From Torreya grandis (taxonomy: Eukaryota; Streptophyta; Pinopsida; Cupressales; Taxaceae), in assembly GCA_037957365.1 (NCBI GenBank), contig JARHVA010006309.1, positions 475,001 to 539,000 of the forward strand: DNA of 64,000 nt, in the 5' to 3' direction. Every line of letters starts with the position of its first letter. The first letter of the stretch is position 1. This document shows, piece by piece, positions 26,161-38,340 of this stretch. Made by a program: the position numbers and the translations under genes. The notes beneath the pieces were generated by a model. The model searched no databases and had not been told where the DNA came from. It saw only the letters and a program-made list of their open reading frames with translations.

Positions 26161-26724
26161 CAAGAACATCTTATTAATATGGCATTGATTGTACCAAAGG
26201 TTGAATATTAAATCTATAAGTCCATGTGAAGTGGTTTACTCTCCCCGCTTGATCTTAATATATGATCACCATTTCATCTTGAGGGTCAAAATTCATTACA
26301 TGAGTAGTGTGTTTGAGGTTCAACATCATGAAATGGATTAGCATTACTACTTAGGGTTGAAACATTTATTTTCCAAACCCATGGGTCTTTCATTATAAAA
26401 TTTATCCATTAGGATATGATCACCCCCAATATACAATGGTTCATGACAAAACCCAATTATCTAAATGATTTAGCAAGAGGAATAGTTTTCCAATGCCTCA
26501 TATAACAAGAATCAGTATGAACAACATCTTAGGGTAACACAGTTCACCCATATATATGTGTATTATTTATTTTATCTTTATGCTTTCAATGTTTTATTTT
26601 TATTTCTAATTTCATTTTGTAGATTGGATTTGATTTTTTCATGTTATTAGAAGGTCACAGATAAATTTACCAAAGAAAAAATGTGGTTAATCACAATTTA
26701 ATTACACATATTTATCCTTTTAGT

Positions 26725-26729
26725 CTAAC
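26725..26729. other. Target-site duplication of element C, left
   Basis: The five bases CTAAC sit directly outside the left LTR and recur outside the right LTR at 34,260-34,264. Confidence 0.75.
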
Positions 26730-27924
26730 TGATTTAACAATCTTAGGAATAATCGAGTTTTATTCTTATTTTAGTTAAAGATCTAGATTAATAAATCAAT
26801 AAATAATATTTCAATAATTATAATACTAATTTATATATTTTATTTTTCATTTTCTACCTTTATAATAATAATAATAAGTTAGGATAAATATAATTTAACA
26901 TAAACTAGGTTTAAATGGCTATTGGAGGGTCTGAAACTAGTTGTGTAGGACTAGGATAGTGTTGTAAATTAGAATCTATATTTCATTTTGTGAAAGGATA
27001 GGACCACAAAAAATAGGACACCCTAGAGTCTGACTCTATTGTCCTCTTTTGATGTCATTATCCAAACTACTCAAAGAGACTTAAATTTTTTGGGTTCTTC
27101 TTGTTATTCCTATGTGAGCCTGCATATGAAGTCTTGAGTCTTGAATGTTGATAGAACTCCTTATAGAGCTGATTCAATATTCAAACCTTAGACATTCATT
27201 ATGCTTGGTAAAACTTGATAAAGATGAGGGCTAATGTGTGTAAGATACACAAAATATGTATCCACATCCATTCTTTGGGCATGAAGCCTACATACCAATT
27301 CTTCGAAGAGGGATCAAGCCATATGTAGTTCTCCCACCTTATGGACTTTGTGTAATAGTGTAATGAGGATGAAAATTTGATAAAATGAGAGTGCTTACAT
27401 GTATAAGGATTGGTGTGAGGGTTTGAATATGTTTCTAACTATATTGGGTCATTGTATAAAAAGAATAGGCAAGTTTACCTTAGTAGTTTGCTTATATCCT
27501 TTCTTGCTTTCTAAGATTTTTCACCTCCCTTGTAAATGTAATTTTAATGAAATTTTATATGGTATTATTGGTCATGCAATAAATTTATTCACACTATGTT
27601 GACTTAATGAAGGATAGGAATCTAAGGTAAATGATTATTTGGGATGAAAATGTGATTGTACAAGAGTGTTAAAAATGGGACACCATAAGGTGCAGTGCTA
27701 TAGTATAGGTATAGTGCTCCTATTCTATACGGTTAGGACCTAGCAGATAAAATTGGCTAGAAAGATAGAGTCTAATTGAGCTATAATGATCATTTATAAG
27801 TTTACAAATGACTGGTTATGAGCAAAAAGGTGTTTAGAAGGGTCACTAGACAATGCAAAGACCTATGGATTAGGTGTCACAAGACACACTCAAGCTACCA
27901 ATTTGGACATTTTATATGACTATA
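26730..27924 (-). repeat. 3' LTR of element C
   Basis: 1,195 bp, against 1,196 bp for the partner. The repeats begin 'tgattta-aat-tt-gga' on the plus strand. The inner edge reads TATAGTCAT on the minus strand and the outer LTR's matching edge reads TCTAGTCAT; both are plausible decay products of an original TG start. Confidence 0.8.
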
Positions 27925-27940
27925 TTTATCACCCTTTATT
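27925..27940 (-). other. Polypurine tract of element C
   Basis: On the minus strand it reads AATAAAGGGTGATAAA and abuts the 3' LTR. It is purine-rich but interrupted by T. Confidence 0.55.
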
Positions 27941-29590
27941 CTATTGATGTAGCAAATAAAAATACTAAGATAAAGGAAAAATATAAAGCATACATGAACT
28001 TACTTACAAGGGTGAAGCCTATAAAGTTGTGTGATGTTGAGTGTGTGTAGATAAAATAAAGAATATATAAATTGTTACTAAATACACTATGTATAAAATA
28101 AGAATATATAAAAGTTGGGTAAAATAGAGAGGAATAGAAAGGAATGAATACAACTCACCAGGTACGTGAACCAATATAAAACTTATGATGCTAAATGGTG
28201 CTAAGTGTGTTGGGTGTTGAACCAAGAGTAATATCATGAATGGAGGTGAGTACTCAATTCCTCAAGAGTGGCTCAAGAATGCAAATCTAACGCTTTGGCT
28301 CCATTATTTACCACTATGTGAAGTTATGTGATCATGTATGTGTTAATCAATATTTCAACTATGTGTCCAATCCCTCTGAGTAGGTGGCTCAATAATAAAA
28401 ATTCTAGCTAGTCCTTTGACTCCATTATTGCTCACTAAGTGAAGTTATGAACTAATAGCAGTATGGATGTGTGTCGTATGAGATGGCTCCTAAAGCCCAT
28501 CAATGCTTTAAAATCTAAAAATGTTACATGGATAGTTGAATGTGTATTAGAAACTAGGCCAATCTTGGACATTCTAAAATGTGGAGATTAGGCTTGTATG
28601 AAAGCTACACCAAAATAGGGAACTAGGTTATGTGGAAGCCTCTCAATAATTTTGTCATCCACATGTAGATGGAATAAGTAATGTAACTACTGAGAATACT
28701 TGGGTAATGTAATAAACCCAAAAATAAAATAAATCCAATGTGTTATGCACATTTCCCCCAATCACTGGTGTTTATAACATAGATTTTGACCTAGAAGTTA
28801 TACCAACTACCCTATCTAAAACTGGAAGTGAGATCCATCATGCTATTCATGATGCCTCCTATATCTAGATTTTTAGAGGAAAACTATATTGAAACTAATG
28901 AATTTGATTTGAACTGTAAGTGACAAAACTATATCTAAACTTACCTTTTTATCTCTTTTTAGAAAATCTAGGGTTTTTGTTGTTTGGACAAGAGTGCCAA
29001 AAATAGGACACCTTAGTATTTGGCACTATTGTCTAGGTTTGATGCTCTTATCCTTTGGTGATTCAAATCACTATTTTGTAATCATCACTATATTTTTAGT
29101 CAGTTCTATCTAGTTTGGGTTCTTGTTATTGTTCTGAGTGTTCTAAAAACTGATTTATTTTACCGATAGAGGATCTAATCTCTATGAAAAAACCTCTATT
29201 TATTGCCCTCTATTCTAAGGGTAGGAATGAAGACCATATAATGTCTTACATTACAAAAAACATACTTACAATTGTGTTATGATGTGAAATACATGATATA
29301 ATAATGATAATCAAAAATATGTCTCAAGATATAGCATAGTATGTATTTTAGATTGTTAGATCAATAGAGGTATGCCTAGATATATGTAACAATGTAATAG
29401 TATGTGTAATATATTATATTAAAACTAGAAATATTAGTAGTTAGTAGTCAATTTTTAGTTTTTAAGGAGGGATCAAGCATGATGTCCATCATAGCATCCA
29501 ATAAATCAAGATCATACATGGTGTGTATCATGGAATTGTAAATAGTGAGAAGTAAACAAGCAATAAGTACACAAATAAAGAAGCATACAA
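27941..29590. other. Non-coding interior of element C
   Basis: No domain recognised. Open frames such as 28,019-28,237 and 29,448-29,759 (minus) are hydrophobic, match no family I know, and the second overlaps the tandem repeat. Words near 27,985-28,020 match element A near 1,010-1,050. Confidence 0.45.
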
Positions 29591-30350
29591 AAGTGGCCAA
29601 GGAGCCAAACAAACAATGGACATGGGCACATGTAACTGAAACTAGAAATAAAGCATGCAAGGCATGTTCAAATTCCACATACACATACAATATGAAATAG
29701 GCAAGGTTGACATGAGGGCCACAAGCACATTGAAGAGTACAAGCAAAGGACATTGGCAAATATCCTTAGGCACAGTCAAGAGATAAAATAGGAACAAAGA
29801 AATGTAATCACATCTAGATATGAAAAAAAAAGAAATGAAATCATGAAAAATTAGCCAAAGGGCCAAGCAAACAAGGGATATGGGCACATGTCACTCAAAC
29901 TATGAATCAAGCATACAAGACATGTTCAAATTCCACATACACATACAATTAGAAACAAGCTATGTTAGCACAAAGGTCAAAAGCACATCTAAGAGTAGAA
30001 GTAAAGGACATTAGCAAATGTCCTAAGGCACACACAAGAGATGAAATAGGGACTATGAAATGCAATCACATCTAGTCACACAAAGAAAGGAAGGAAATCA
30101 TGAAAAAGTGGCCAAGGGACCATGCAAACAAGGGACATGGGCACATGTCACTCAAACTAGAAATCAAGCATATAAGGAATGTTCAAATGTCATATACACA
30201 TATAATTAGAAACATGAAAGGTTGGCATGAGGGCCATAAGCACATAGAAGAGTACAAGCAAAGGAAATTTACAAATGTCCTAAGGCACATATAAGAGACA
30301 AAATTAGGAACTAAGAAATGAAATCATGTCTAGCTAAGCAAAGCAAGACA
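29591..30350. repeat. Threefold tandem repeat, 257-bp unit
   Basis: The phrase 'catgggcaca' starts at 29,621, 29,879 (as 'tatgggcaca') and 30,136, giving periods of 258 and 257. Each unit runs from a 'gtggccaagg'-like start, through 'catgttcaaatt-cacatacacatacaat' and 'agcacat-gaagagtacaagcaaagga', to 'aaatcatg'. Units differ at scattered positions. Element A has one unit, so this is amplification of a module within one retroelement family. Confidence 0.92.
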
Positions 30351-31329
30351 AAAAAATGTAAATGTTGGAAATACAATCACATATAATTAATCAAAGTATG
30401 AAGTGAAAATGTTTAAGACATGGAGTATAAAACTAGGCAGGTGCTAAGAAATACACAAGTGTTATACATTAGTGAGTTTCAATAGTGTAATCTATATAAA
30501 GTAGTAAGTAATATACATCAACATGATAACTAGAATGTGTGGTGTAAGAATGACATAACATGGATGGTGTAGTGTAGAAGATGCCCTCATTGGGTATATG
30601 TGTTAATGTATGTCTCAAATGTAGAAATAGGATGCCCCCTTAATGGGTAGAGTGAAGTAATCAAGGGGGTGGGTCTCACTGGACACTCTCAAAGAAGATC
30701 AAGTGAAGCATGGTAATGTAGATAAATCAACAAACAATAGCATAGAAAAACAAAATGTATGTCTAGCATGGTAGTAGAAATGTAAAGCATGGATGATGCA
30801 TATAGTTGGATTTATTTTGGTATTTTGAGTTATTTGAATGTTTTTGTATTTTAAAATGTTATTTTTTTGGTATTTTTAAATTGTTATATTATTTTTGATA
30901 TTTTTGAATGTAAGCTATGTACAATCAATCATAAAGTGACTATGTATAAGGAATTTAAAAAAATTTATATACAAGTAATTTTGAAAACTTATGTATAGGT
31001 AAGATCAAATAAAACTATGTACAAAAAAGATTGAGAAGAAATGATACTAAATGATGAGTCTCATAGTAGACTCCCTATCATGGTGTTTTGTATCAAGCAA
31101 AGGAATTATTAATGATTGTGAGGCTTGAGGAAATGGCCATGAATATGACTCTGAATATATGGATTCAATATTAGTAATTTGGAAATCATAATACCCTATA
31201 TTATTCCACTCATCATTATCATCTTGAATCTAAACTACTAGAATGATAGTGTTGACTTTTGTTGTATTTGGATATTTTTTTTTGATAAATTATGTCTATA
31301 AATTATTTTCCTTAAGATGTCTAATAAAT

Positions 31330-32330
31330 CTCAAACCTTAGTGGAAAATATTATCAACTGCTAGAATAGGAGTAGTGATGCCTTGAGCATGCTTGCCCAA
31401 CCCTTGACCTTGATATTCAAACTATTATAGATATTTTTGAACAAACCCATATTGCTTCAAAAATTAAACCTTATTTTAGAGATGTAGATTTTCATATTTT
31501 TCATGATTTACCTATGTTTGTGGTACTATTCAGTGCTCTAATTTTGCTTTTTGATCCATTTGTTGTTATGAGTTATGCTTTGATAACCATTTTTATACTA
31601 TTTTTGAATTTAACCCTTTGTGAATGTGTTCTTATGTCATTATGGATAGCTTGACTGATTTACCTTGTATAGGGTTCTCATAAGGAATTATCTATTGTAT
31701 ATGGTTTTTCAATGCTAAACACGAATCTATGTGATGCCCATGTATTCTATGATATACACAATAATATTTCGATCTTCTCACTAGATGTAGAGGAGGTAGT
31801 TTGATCAATTTATATTTAATCATTTCCCTTAGTAATTCACTTGAACTCTTATTTGAATTTTGAATACTTTTTGAATCATGAATTGTAGATTTAATTTGTT
31901 GTGATTTATTTTTTTGGTATGTAACATTGCTTACAACCAATTGACTAGGTGAAGGTGTATATACAAGATCAGAGCTAGGCTACCTTTGAGGCTTTTGTAT
32001 TATAAGAAGATTTCCAATGTTGTGATATTTTCATGTAATAGCTTATTCTACATTAGTAAATCTGAAAATAACTTGTTCATACTGGTGATTTGATCCCTTA
32101 GAGTCTCATGTGTGCAAATCCTAGTTTCTTCTGATGGAACATGTAAGCACATATATTTAAGAGGGTTTGAAGAATCTATAGACTGAATGTATGCATTAGA
32201 AAAAATAGTATATGATACCTTAACTTTTTCAAAGGTGATATCATGGACCTAGTTAGAGGGAATGTAGCTATCACCTTCTTGGGGGAGAGGAGAGTGGAAT
32301 TCTTTCTTGTTCATAAGATATGATATGACA
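31330..32330 (-). pseudogene. gag: gag relic of element C
   Basis: The minus-strand frame 31,940-31,692 (82 codons) includes SELLREMIKYKLIKLPP followed by SKYYCVYHRIHGHHIDSC and LALKNHIQ. This is the C-x2-H-x4-H-x4-C knuckle and following LK helix seen at the gag end of Tat/Athila-like gypsy elements, with all four ligands kept. Upstream to about 32,330 and downstream to 31,330 there are further low-stop pieces that parallel element A. The capsid core is not recognisable. It would have packaged element RNA, but stops and shifts make it non-functional. Confidence 0.65.
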
Positions 32331-32749
32331 TTGAAACTTGACAGGTGGTTGTTAGCATATGTAATGGATCCTATAAGTATGTATGGATTTTATTCTTAAC
32401 TGAATTACACATAATAAATAGATAAAATGTTAAATAAGTAATGAAATCTTGTATTAAATAAAATTAAACATTTATTTAAAGGAAATGGATCTTAAGAATA
32501 AATTATTTAATATTGTCCCTTATTATAAAAAGTAAGCATGAGAGGGAAAGAATGAAGCTTTGAATTAGCTTATAGTAAACTTCATCATTCATATATATAA
32601 TAGGATCGAGTACGAACTCCTTATTGTTTACAATAAATGTTATGAAATAAGTGAAATCCAATTTTGATTTTATATATGAAATATGAATTAAATGTAAGGT
32701 GATACATCAAGTACACAAAGGGACCTAGCATATGCAACTATTGTTTGAA

Positions 32750-33045
32750 ATAAAATGATTTTTAAAATTACTATGGAGATATCAAAAAATTAAATGTGCA
32801 TTTTTAATTTAAATATTTAGGAAAAATCAAAAAAATACTAGAAAAATCAGAAATAATTTTCCCTAAGGTTTTTAGGGCTTTTGTGCACAAAGGGTAGTAA
32901 ATTCAAAAAGGGTTTGGAATAAATGATTTTTAAAATTACTATGGTAAATTTAAAAATTTAAATGTAAAATTCTAATTTAAATATTAAATAAGAAATTAGA
33001 ACGAATTTTCCCTAGAGTTTCTAGGATTTTTGTGCACAAATGAGG
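32750..33045. repeat. Two-unit tandem repeat in the leader of element C
   Basis: A block beginning 'aaatgatttttaaaattact' and 'atgg', and ending 'tttccctaag-gttt-tagg-ttttgtgcacaaa', occurs at about 32,755-32,895 and 32,928-33,040. It lies just inside the 5' LTR, in the untranslated leader where packaging signals usually lie. Confidence 0.75.
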
Positions 33046-33063
33046 TAAGTCAAGTACACTAAA

Positions 33064-34259
33064 TGATTTAATAATTTTGGAAATAGTAGAGTTTTATTAC
33101 TATTTTAGTTAAGAGTCTATATTAATAAATTAGTAAATAATATTTCAATAATTAAAATGTTGATTTATATATTTTATTTTGCCTTTTGTACCTTTCTAAA
33201 AATAGCAATAAATTAGGGGAAATATAACATAGCTTAAAATAGGTCAAAATAGCTATTGTAGGTTTTGAAACTAGTTGTGTAAATAGGGACAATGTCACAA
33301 ATCAGAATCTAGATTTCATTTTATGGAAGGATAGGATTGCTGAAAATAGGACACCTCGGGGTCTGACACTATTGTCCTCTTCTGGTTTTATTTTCTAAAT
33401 TGCTCACATAGACTTGATTTTTTTAGGTTCTTTTCACTATTTCTGTGTGAGCTTGCCTATGAAATCTTGTGTCCTGAATGTCGATAGAACTCCTTATATA
33501 GCTGATTAAGTATTTAAACCATAGACCTTCATTGTGTTTACTAAAACTTGAGAAATAAGGGGGTTTAGCATGTGTAAGATGCACTGAAAATGTATCCACA
33601 CCCCTTGTATGGGTACGTTTCCTACATACCAATACATTTAAGAGGGATCAATCCATATGTAGTTCTCCCACTTTATGTGCTTTCTACGATAGTGTAATGA
33701 GGATGAAAAAATGATAAATTCAGAGTATTTGAGGTGGTTAGGAACTGGTGTGATGCTCTGAATATGTTTGTAACTATGTTGGGTGATTTTATGTAGATAA
33801 TTTGAAAGTTTGCCTTAGTAGTTTCTTGTATTATTACTTGCTTTATAAGATTTGTCATCTCCCTTATAAATTAACATTGAATGGACTTTTATAGGGAACT
33901 ATTGGTCATGGGTTAAGTGTATTTTCTCTAGGGTGACATGAAGAAGGATAGGAATCAGAGGGAAATGATTGTTTGGGCTTGAAATATGATTGGATAGGAG
34001 CACCAAAAGTGAAACACCCTAGGGACCGGTGCTTTAGTCTAGGTATGGCACTCCTATCCTATAGTCTCAAGACCTAGGGGGATATAATTGGCTTGAGAAA
34101 TAGAGTCTGGTTGAGATGGAATGACCATCTAGAAGTCTATGGATGACTGGTTATTAGCAAAAATCTGTCTAAAAGGGTCACTAGATCATGCAAGAAGGAC
34201 CTATGCATTGGGTGTTACAAGCCACACTCAACCCAATTTAGATATCTTATATGACTAGA
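33064..34259 (-). repeat. 5' LTR of element C
   Basis: Direct repeat of 26,730-27,924. Landmarks include 'ataatatttcaataatta' near 33,135 and 'aataggacacc' near 33,340. No standard TGG-type primer site is obvious on the minus strand below 33,064. Confidence 0.8.
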
Positions 34260-34264
34260 CTAAC
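34260..34264. other. Target-site duplication of element C, right
   Basis: CTAAC, identical to 26,725-26,729. Confidence 0.75.
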
Positions 34265-36590
34265 CTTATATTTAAATTTAATAATAGAATAAAATGGTGT
34301 ATTTTTATATACTAAAATTTTGCCTTAGACACTTGAAAAAGTTTGTCTTCACCTACTTTCAACTTATATGACTTTTGCATACACATATGGTTTTTTTATT
34401 TCCTTATATCCTATTTATATTATTTATATGGGTTTGTCATTCTTGATTTTCATCTAATTACCTACAATAATTACATAGTCCATGCCCATTGTATTCATTG
34501 TCATAATCAAGTGGTCACTAAATCGTTATATTATTATTTATTCATTTTACATGAGTTTTTTGGATTAAAAAAATTTAAAAATTCCAAAGGCATCCAAATA
34601 TTATGGACTCATGTTTGTGCCAAGAAATAATCATTTTAAAAATTGAATTCATCTTTATGGGTTTGTCCATAGATTTTGCATGTTGGTGGTGTGAGAAATA
34701 CCCAAATATGCCCATAGAGATACTCAATAGGTTTAATCCTATTTAATAATCTAGCATTGTTAAGAAAACACTAAGCAATATCATTCTTTGACTTTCACAT
34801 TAAAAAGGATTAGATTAAAATTTCTTATTTATAAATCATTCACAAAGAGAATGGCCTCACTAATTATAAATCACTTAAGCCAAGTAATGTTTTTCCTTTA
34901 TTAAATATCAAAATCTACATTTTAAGTTGCATTAATTAAAGGAACACCATTATACACATACACCTAATGGAGAAATATGTGTGGTATGATTCTCTATTTT
35001 GATTATTATATATGTAGGAAACTCTCAACCATTCATTAGAGAGTGGTTGAGATAAGATCAACCCACCTTATTCCTATTTTATAAGCCTAAACCTATTTTT
35101 AAAAGTAAACCTAGGATTTTAAAGAGAAGGAGACATGTTTTCAGACTGAACCCCTAATATCACACACATATACATATTACAGGCTTGAATAGTGGCTTGT
35201 GTTGAAATAGAGAGGCATAGATCACACAAATGAACTTGGCATACAAAATATTCTATAATTTGGTATATGATTCCACATACTAAAATATTTATCCACACAA
35301 TTTCATACACGTAGTCCTCAATGTGAGTGACTCAAAATATATACTTATCCCTTAATGACACCTGCTTATAGTCTTAAACCGGCATAAAGATGAACTAAAC
35401 TAAGTATTTAAATACCTTATGTCATTTCCATTTTTATGTAGTGCAACCATTGAATCATATTCAACATTAATATTTAGATCAATTCTTTATTTTAATAAAT
35501 TGAACAATATGAGTTTATCAAAATTTTATCTTAATTAGATAAGTATTACTAAAATATAGGGTAAAATAATGGTCAAGGTATCATAAAATCTCAATCTCCC
35601 TCTTCTTGAACATAGATTATTTTTATAAGATTTATGTGAAAATGGGGTTTCATTACTCCTAAACACGTAAGTGATGTAGTCATAATATTATGTATGCATA
35701 TATTATTTCTCTTCTTCATTCCCATATGGTTATTGATATGTGCTCTATTATTTTTCCCATTCCTACTCATTTAACATATGATTTGGGTATCCAAACTCAT
35801 GTCCACAATACTTACATGCTATTTCTTCCTTCTTACACCTCTCCCTCTTACTCAACATGTTAGTAAATTTTTAACCTGGCCAATCCCTCTCCCTTCTAAA
35901 TTTAAGGTAAATTAATAAATAGTAAAAATTATAACTTAATGAAATGGATGCCTCTTAATATTGAACACTAAAGCAAAGACTTGGTCAACAAGATCTATGT
36001 AGTGGATAGTCCTAGATTTTATTGTATCAATTTTATGAATTTAATAAAATAAGGGTTGCAGATTAACAAAATTAATAATGAATTTTATGTGTATTAATAT
36101 GTATTGATTTTCAAAATTATATTTTATGTGCAAAATAATACATAGGAATAAAATATATTTATGTTCTTTTAAATTAATTTCATCTAATAAAAAATGAAAT
36201 AAAAAAAGTAATGTTTTTGGATAGGTAAATAGGCAATTAGAAAATAAGAAAAAAATTGGAATATACAACTTTATTCTTAAGTAATAGTGGTAATTTAAAA
36301 TAATTCAAATAAGAGACAAGTGCTACTAATTTTTTTTATAACTATATATCACTAACATTATATTACCTTCTAAAAAAATATTATGAAATAAATGCAAAAT
36401 TTTATTAAAACATGATCCAATGATTGGCAACAAAATAAAATATTAAACAATAACACCTTAAATAATATTGTAATATTTAAAGACATAAATAATTATAGTT
36501 AGTATAATAATATATCAATTAAAAATATTTAATATTAAAAAACACACATTTATTAATATATCTTAATATAGTACATCGCTAGTCATAGAA
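34265..36590. other. Unassigned AT-rich interval
   Basis: No gene recognised. It includes a short third match to the 5.3-kb segment (35,385-35,600). The frames at 34,343-34,630 (plus) and 36,041-36,268 (minus) show no known motif and are probably chance. Confidence 0.4.
35385..35600. repeat. Short third match to the duplicated segment
   Basis: The run from 'aagtatttaaata-cttatgtcat' through 'tgtagtgcaaccattgaatcatattcaac', 'tagataagtattac' and 'gggtaaaata' parallels 21,090-21,290 in copy 1 and 48,505-48,690 in copy 2. It is more diverged than those two are from each other. This suggests a dispersed repeat family rather than only one duplication event. Confidence 0.55.
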
Positions 36591-36719
36591 AAAAAAGGGT
36601 GGAGAAGTCATAGCCCAAAAAAAAAATCCACATAAAGATATGCAAGCCTGGATAAGAGATACAAATTAAATAATGGACAAACAAAGGCCAAAAAACCTAA
36701 CTTAAACTAACTCAAGTGC

Positions 36720-38340
36720 ACATAAACCAATAAAGGGAAAATAAAATAATAAACAATAAAAAAAATATTAAATAGGAGTAAACATGGTGTTTGGTAGAGG
36801 GAGAGGAGGTGAAAGATACTGATAATTTCTTTTGTAGTCCTCCTAAGCAGGGGGTCCTCATACATAGGTGATGGATATGCACCATAATTATATTTTTTAT
36901 TCTCAGATTCTTCCTATCCAGAAGGGGAAATGGCAAGGGTCAGCCTTTGAAACCTATGTTTTAGAGGGAGGCTCTAACCACCCACCAACTTTGGTAGACC
37001 TTTAAAATTCATCATAGTGTGGGGATGACTAGTGGGAGTGAGGAAAGGGGCTCCTTTGGATTCGATACCATTAGCATTGAAAACCATGCTCACATCTACA
37101 AGAAGAGAATAATAACATGGAATATTTTGAGATTCATGTTTTATTACACAAGGAGCATTCTTGTAGTGATCCAAGAGTAATTGAAGATGATGAATCTCTA
37201 GATAAACTTTATCATTTTAGACTTGGAACTGGAGAATAACATTACAAATAACAACAACTTTATTAATTAAATAAAATATCATTTCTATTTCTTCTTGATT
37301 AAACTAAGAATTATTTATAGCTTTCCAAATATGAAAAGAAATGTTAGATCATAAAATCTACTAAAACATGTTCCATCTTGCAAGAACTAAGGCAATGTCC
37401 CACAAGAGAGATATTTTCCAACTGAAGAATTCAATCCTAAAGGGCTCAAAGAGGGTGTGAATCTATCTCCAAGTAGACTAGGCATGAGGACAAAACTAGA
37501 AAATATGTTTAAGGGTTTATGGTTGGTGATAATCAAAGTAATTTAAATTTTAAACCCACATGTGATTGAGATGGTCACCTATAGGTAAATGCTGGTAGAT
37601 CATACACTAAAGGAAATGGGGTTTTCAGGCTTAATGAGAGAAACCTAAATAATATAAAACCTTTTAGTCCAAAAAACATAAAAGGATCTAATATTTTATT
37701 TATGATTCAAGGTTTTAGTTTTAATGTGGTATAGATCCAACATAGTATACCCGAGTAAAGTAAATTAATAAAAAAGGATGTAGTTTTAGGCCAATGCCAA
37801 TATTATGTAAATACTCCTTAGGTATGTAAGTTTATATGTTAAAAATATATTTTACGTCTTCATTATTAAGATTAAATGTGATGTTAAAAATATTTTTAGG
37901 GTGTTAGTCATGACTAGACCTATAGAATAAAACCATAATGGTATAAATACCCTTTCTAAATAAAAAAATCTCAAACACTTGATACAATGGACAATGGCAA
38001 AGGGAACATTATGAAAATTGAGTATTAGGAACCACCATAGGGATTGATAATTTAGAGAGATGCCATTGCAAAATCCTCCCCCTATCAAAATAAGGTGAGT
38101 TATGAGCTTCTCTGTAGATGAGCTTCTCCCAATCCTTTTAGATGCTTTGCATAAAAACTATTCCTCTTATATTATCAAGACTAAGATTAAGGATAAGTAT
38201 TTATATATCAATAGCTTGTTAATACTTCTTTCCAATAAAACATACTTTATAAATGTAATGTCTCAAAAAAATTTCCAAACTAATCACCTTCTGAACCAAT
38301 ATAATCTAGTTTTAAACTGAAATCAATACCTTGGAGTTCA
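36720..38340 (-). pseudogene. LINE ORF2 downstream region, weakly recognised
   Basis: Minus-strand pieces include GLRIIDIELQG just above 38,300 (thumb or post-RT region). Longer open pieces follow at 38,088-37,852, 37,174-36,974 and 36,936-36,712 that I cannot match to a domain. Their position suggests the C-terminal part and 3' UTR of the LINE. An unrelated insertion is possible. Confidence 0.35.

Larger units (their letters stand above)
22441..26724. other. Unassigned AT-rich interval
   Basis: No intact gene. It holds a low-complexity TA-rich stretch (22,800-22,880), a decayed plus-strand coding stretch (23,280-24,540), an 82-codon hydrophobic frame at 25,023-25,271 that looks like chance, and a 70-bp tandem duplication (26,021-26,160). 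Confidence 0.4.
26730..34259 (-). mobile_element. LTR retrotransposon C, gag-only, minus strand, with TSD
   Basis: LTRs of about 1.2 kb (26,730-27,924 and 33,064-34,259) are flanked by identical CTAAC target duplications. A purine tract inside the left LTR shows the element runs on the minus strand. The 5.1-kb interior, read 5' to 3', has a leader with a two-unit tandem repeat, a gag relic (32,330-31,330), and then about 3.4 kb without recognisable coding that includes a threefold 257-bp repeat. I find no protease, reverse transcriptase, RNase H or integrase. This layout fits non-autonomous elements that carry only gag (the TR-GAG type). Element A is a relative. Confidence 0.8.

Noticed and set aside
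29448..29887. Two minus-strand frames of 103 and 81 codons, Cys- and Phe-rich
   Set aside because: They lie in or beside the 257-bp tandem repeat, and the frames do not persist in the other units.
29591..30350. Regularly spaced repeats as a CRISPR array
   Set aside because: Units are contiguous 257-bp tandem copies with no unique spacers, in plant-type DNA.
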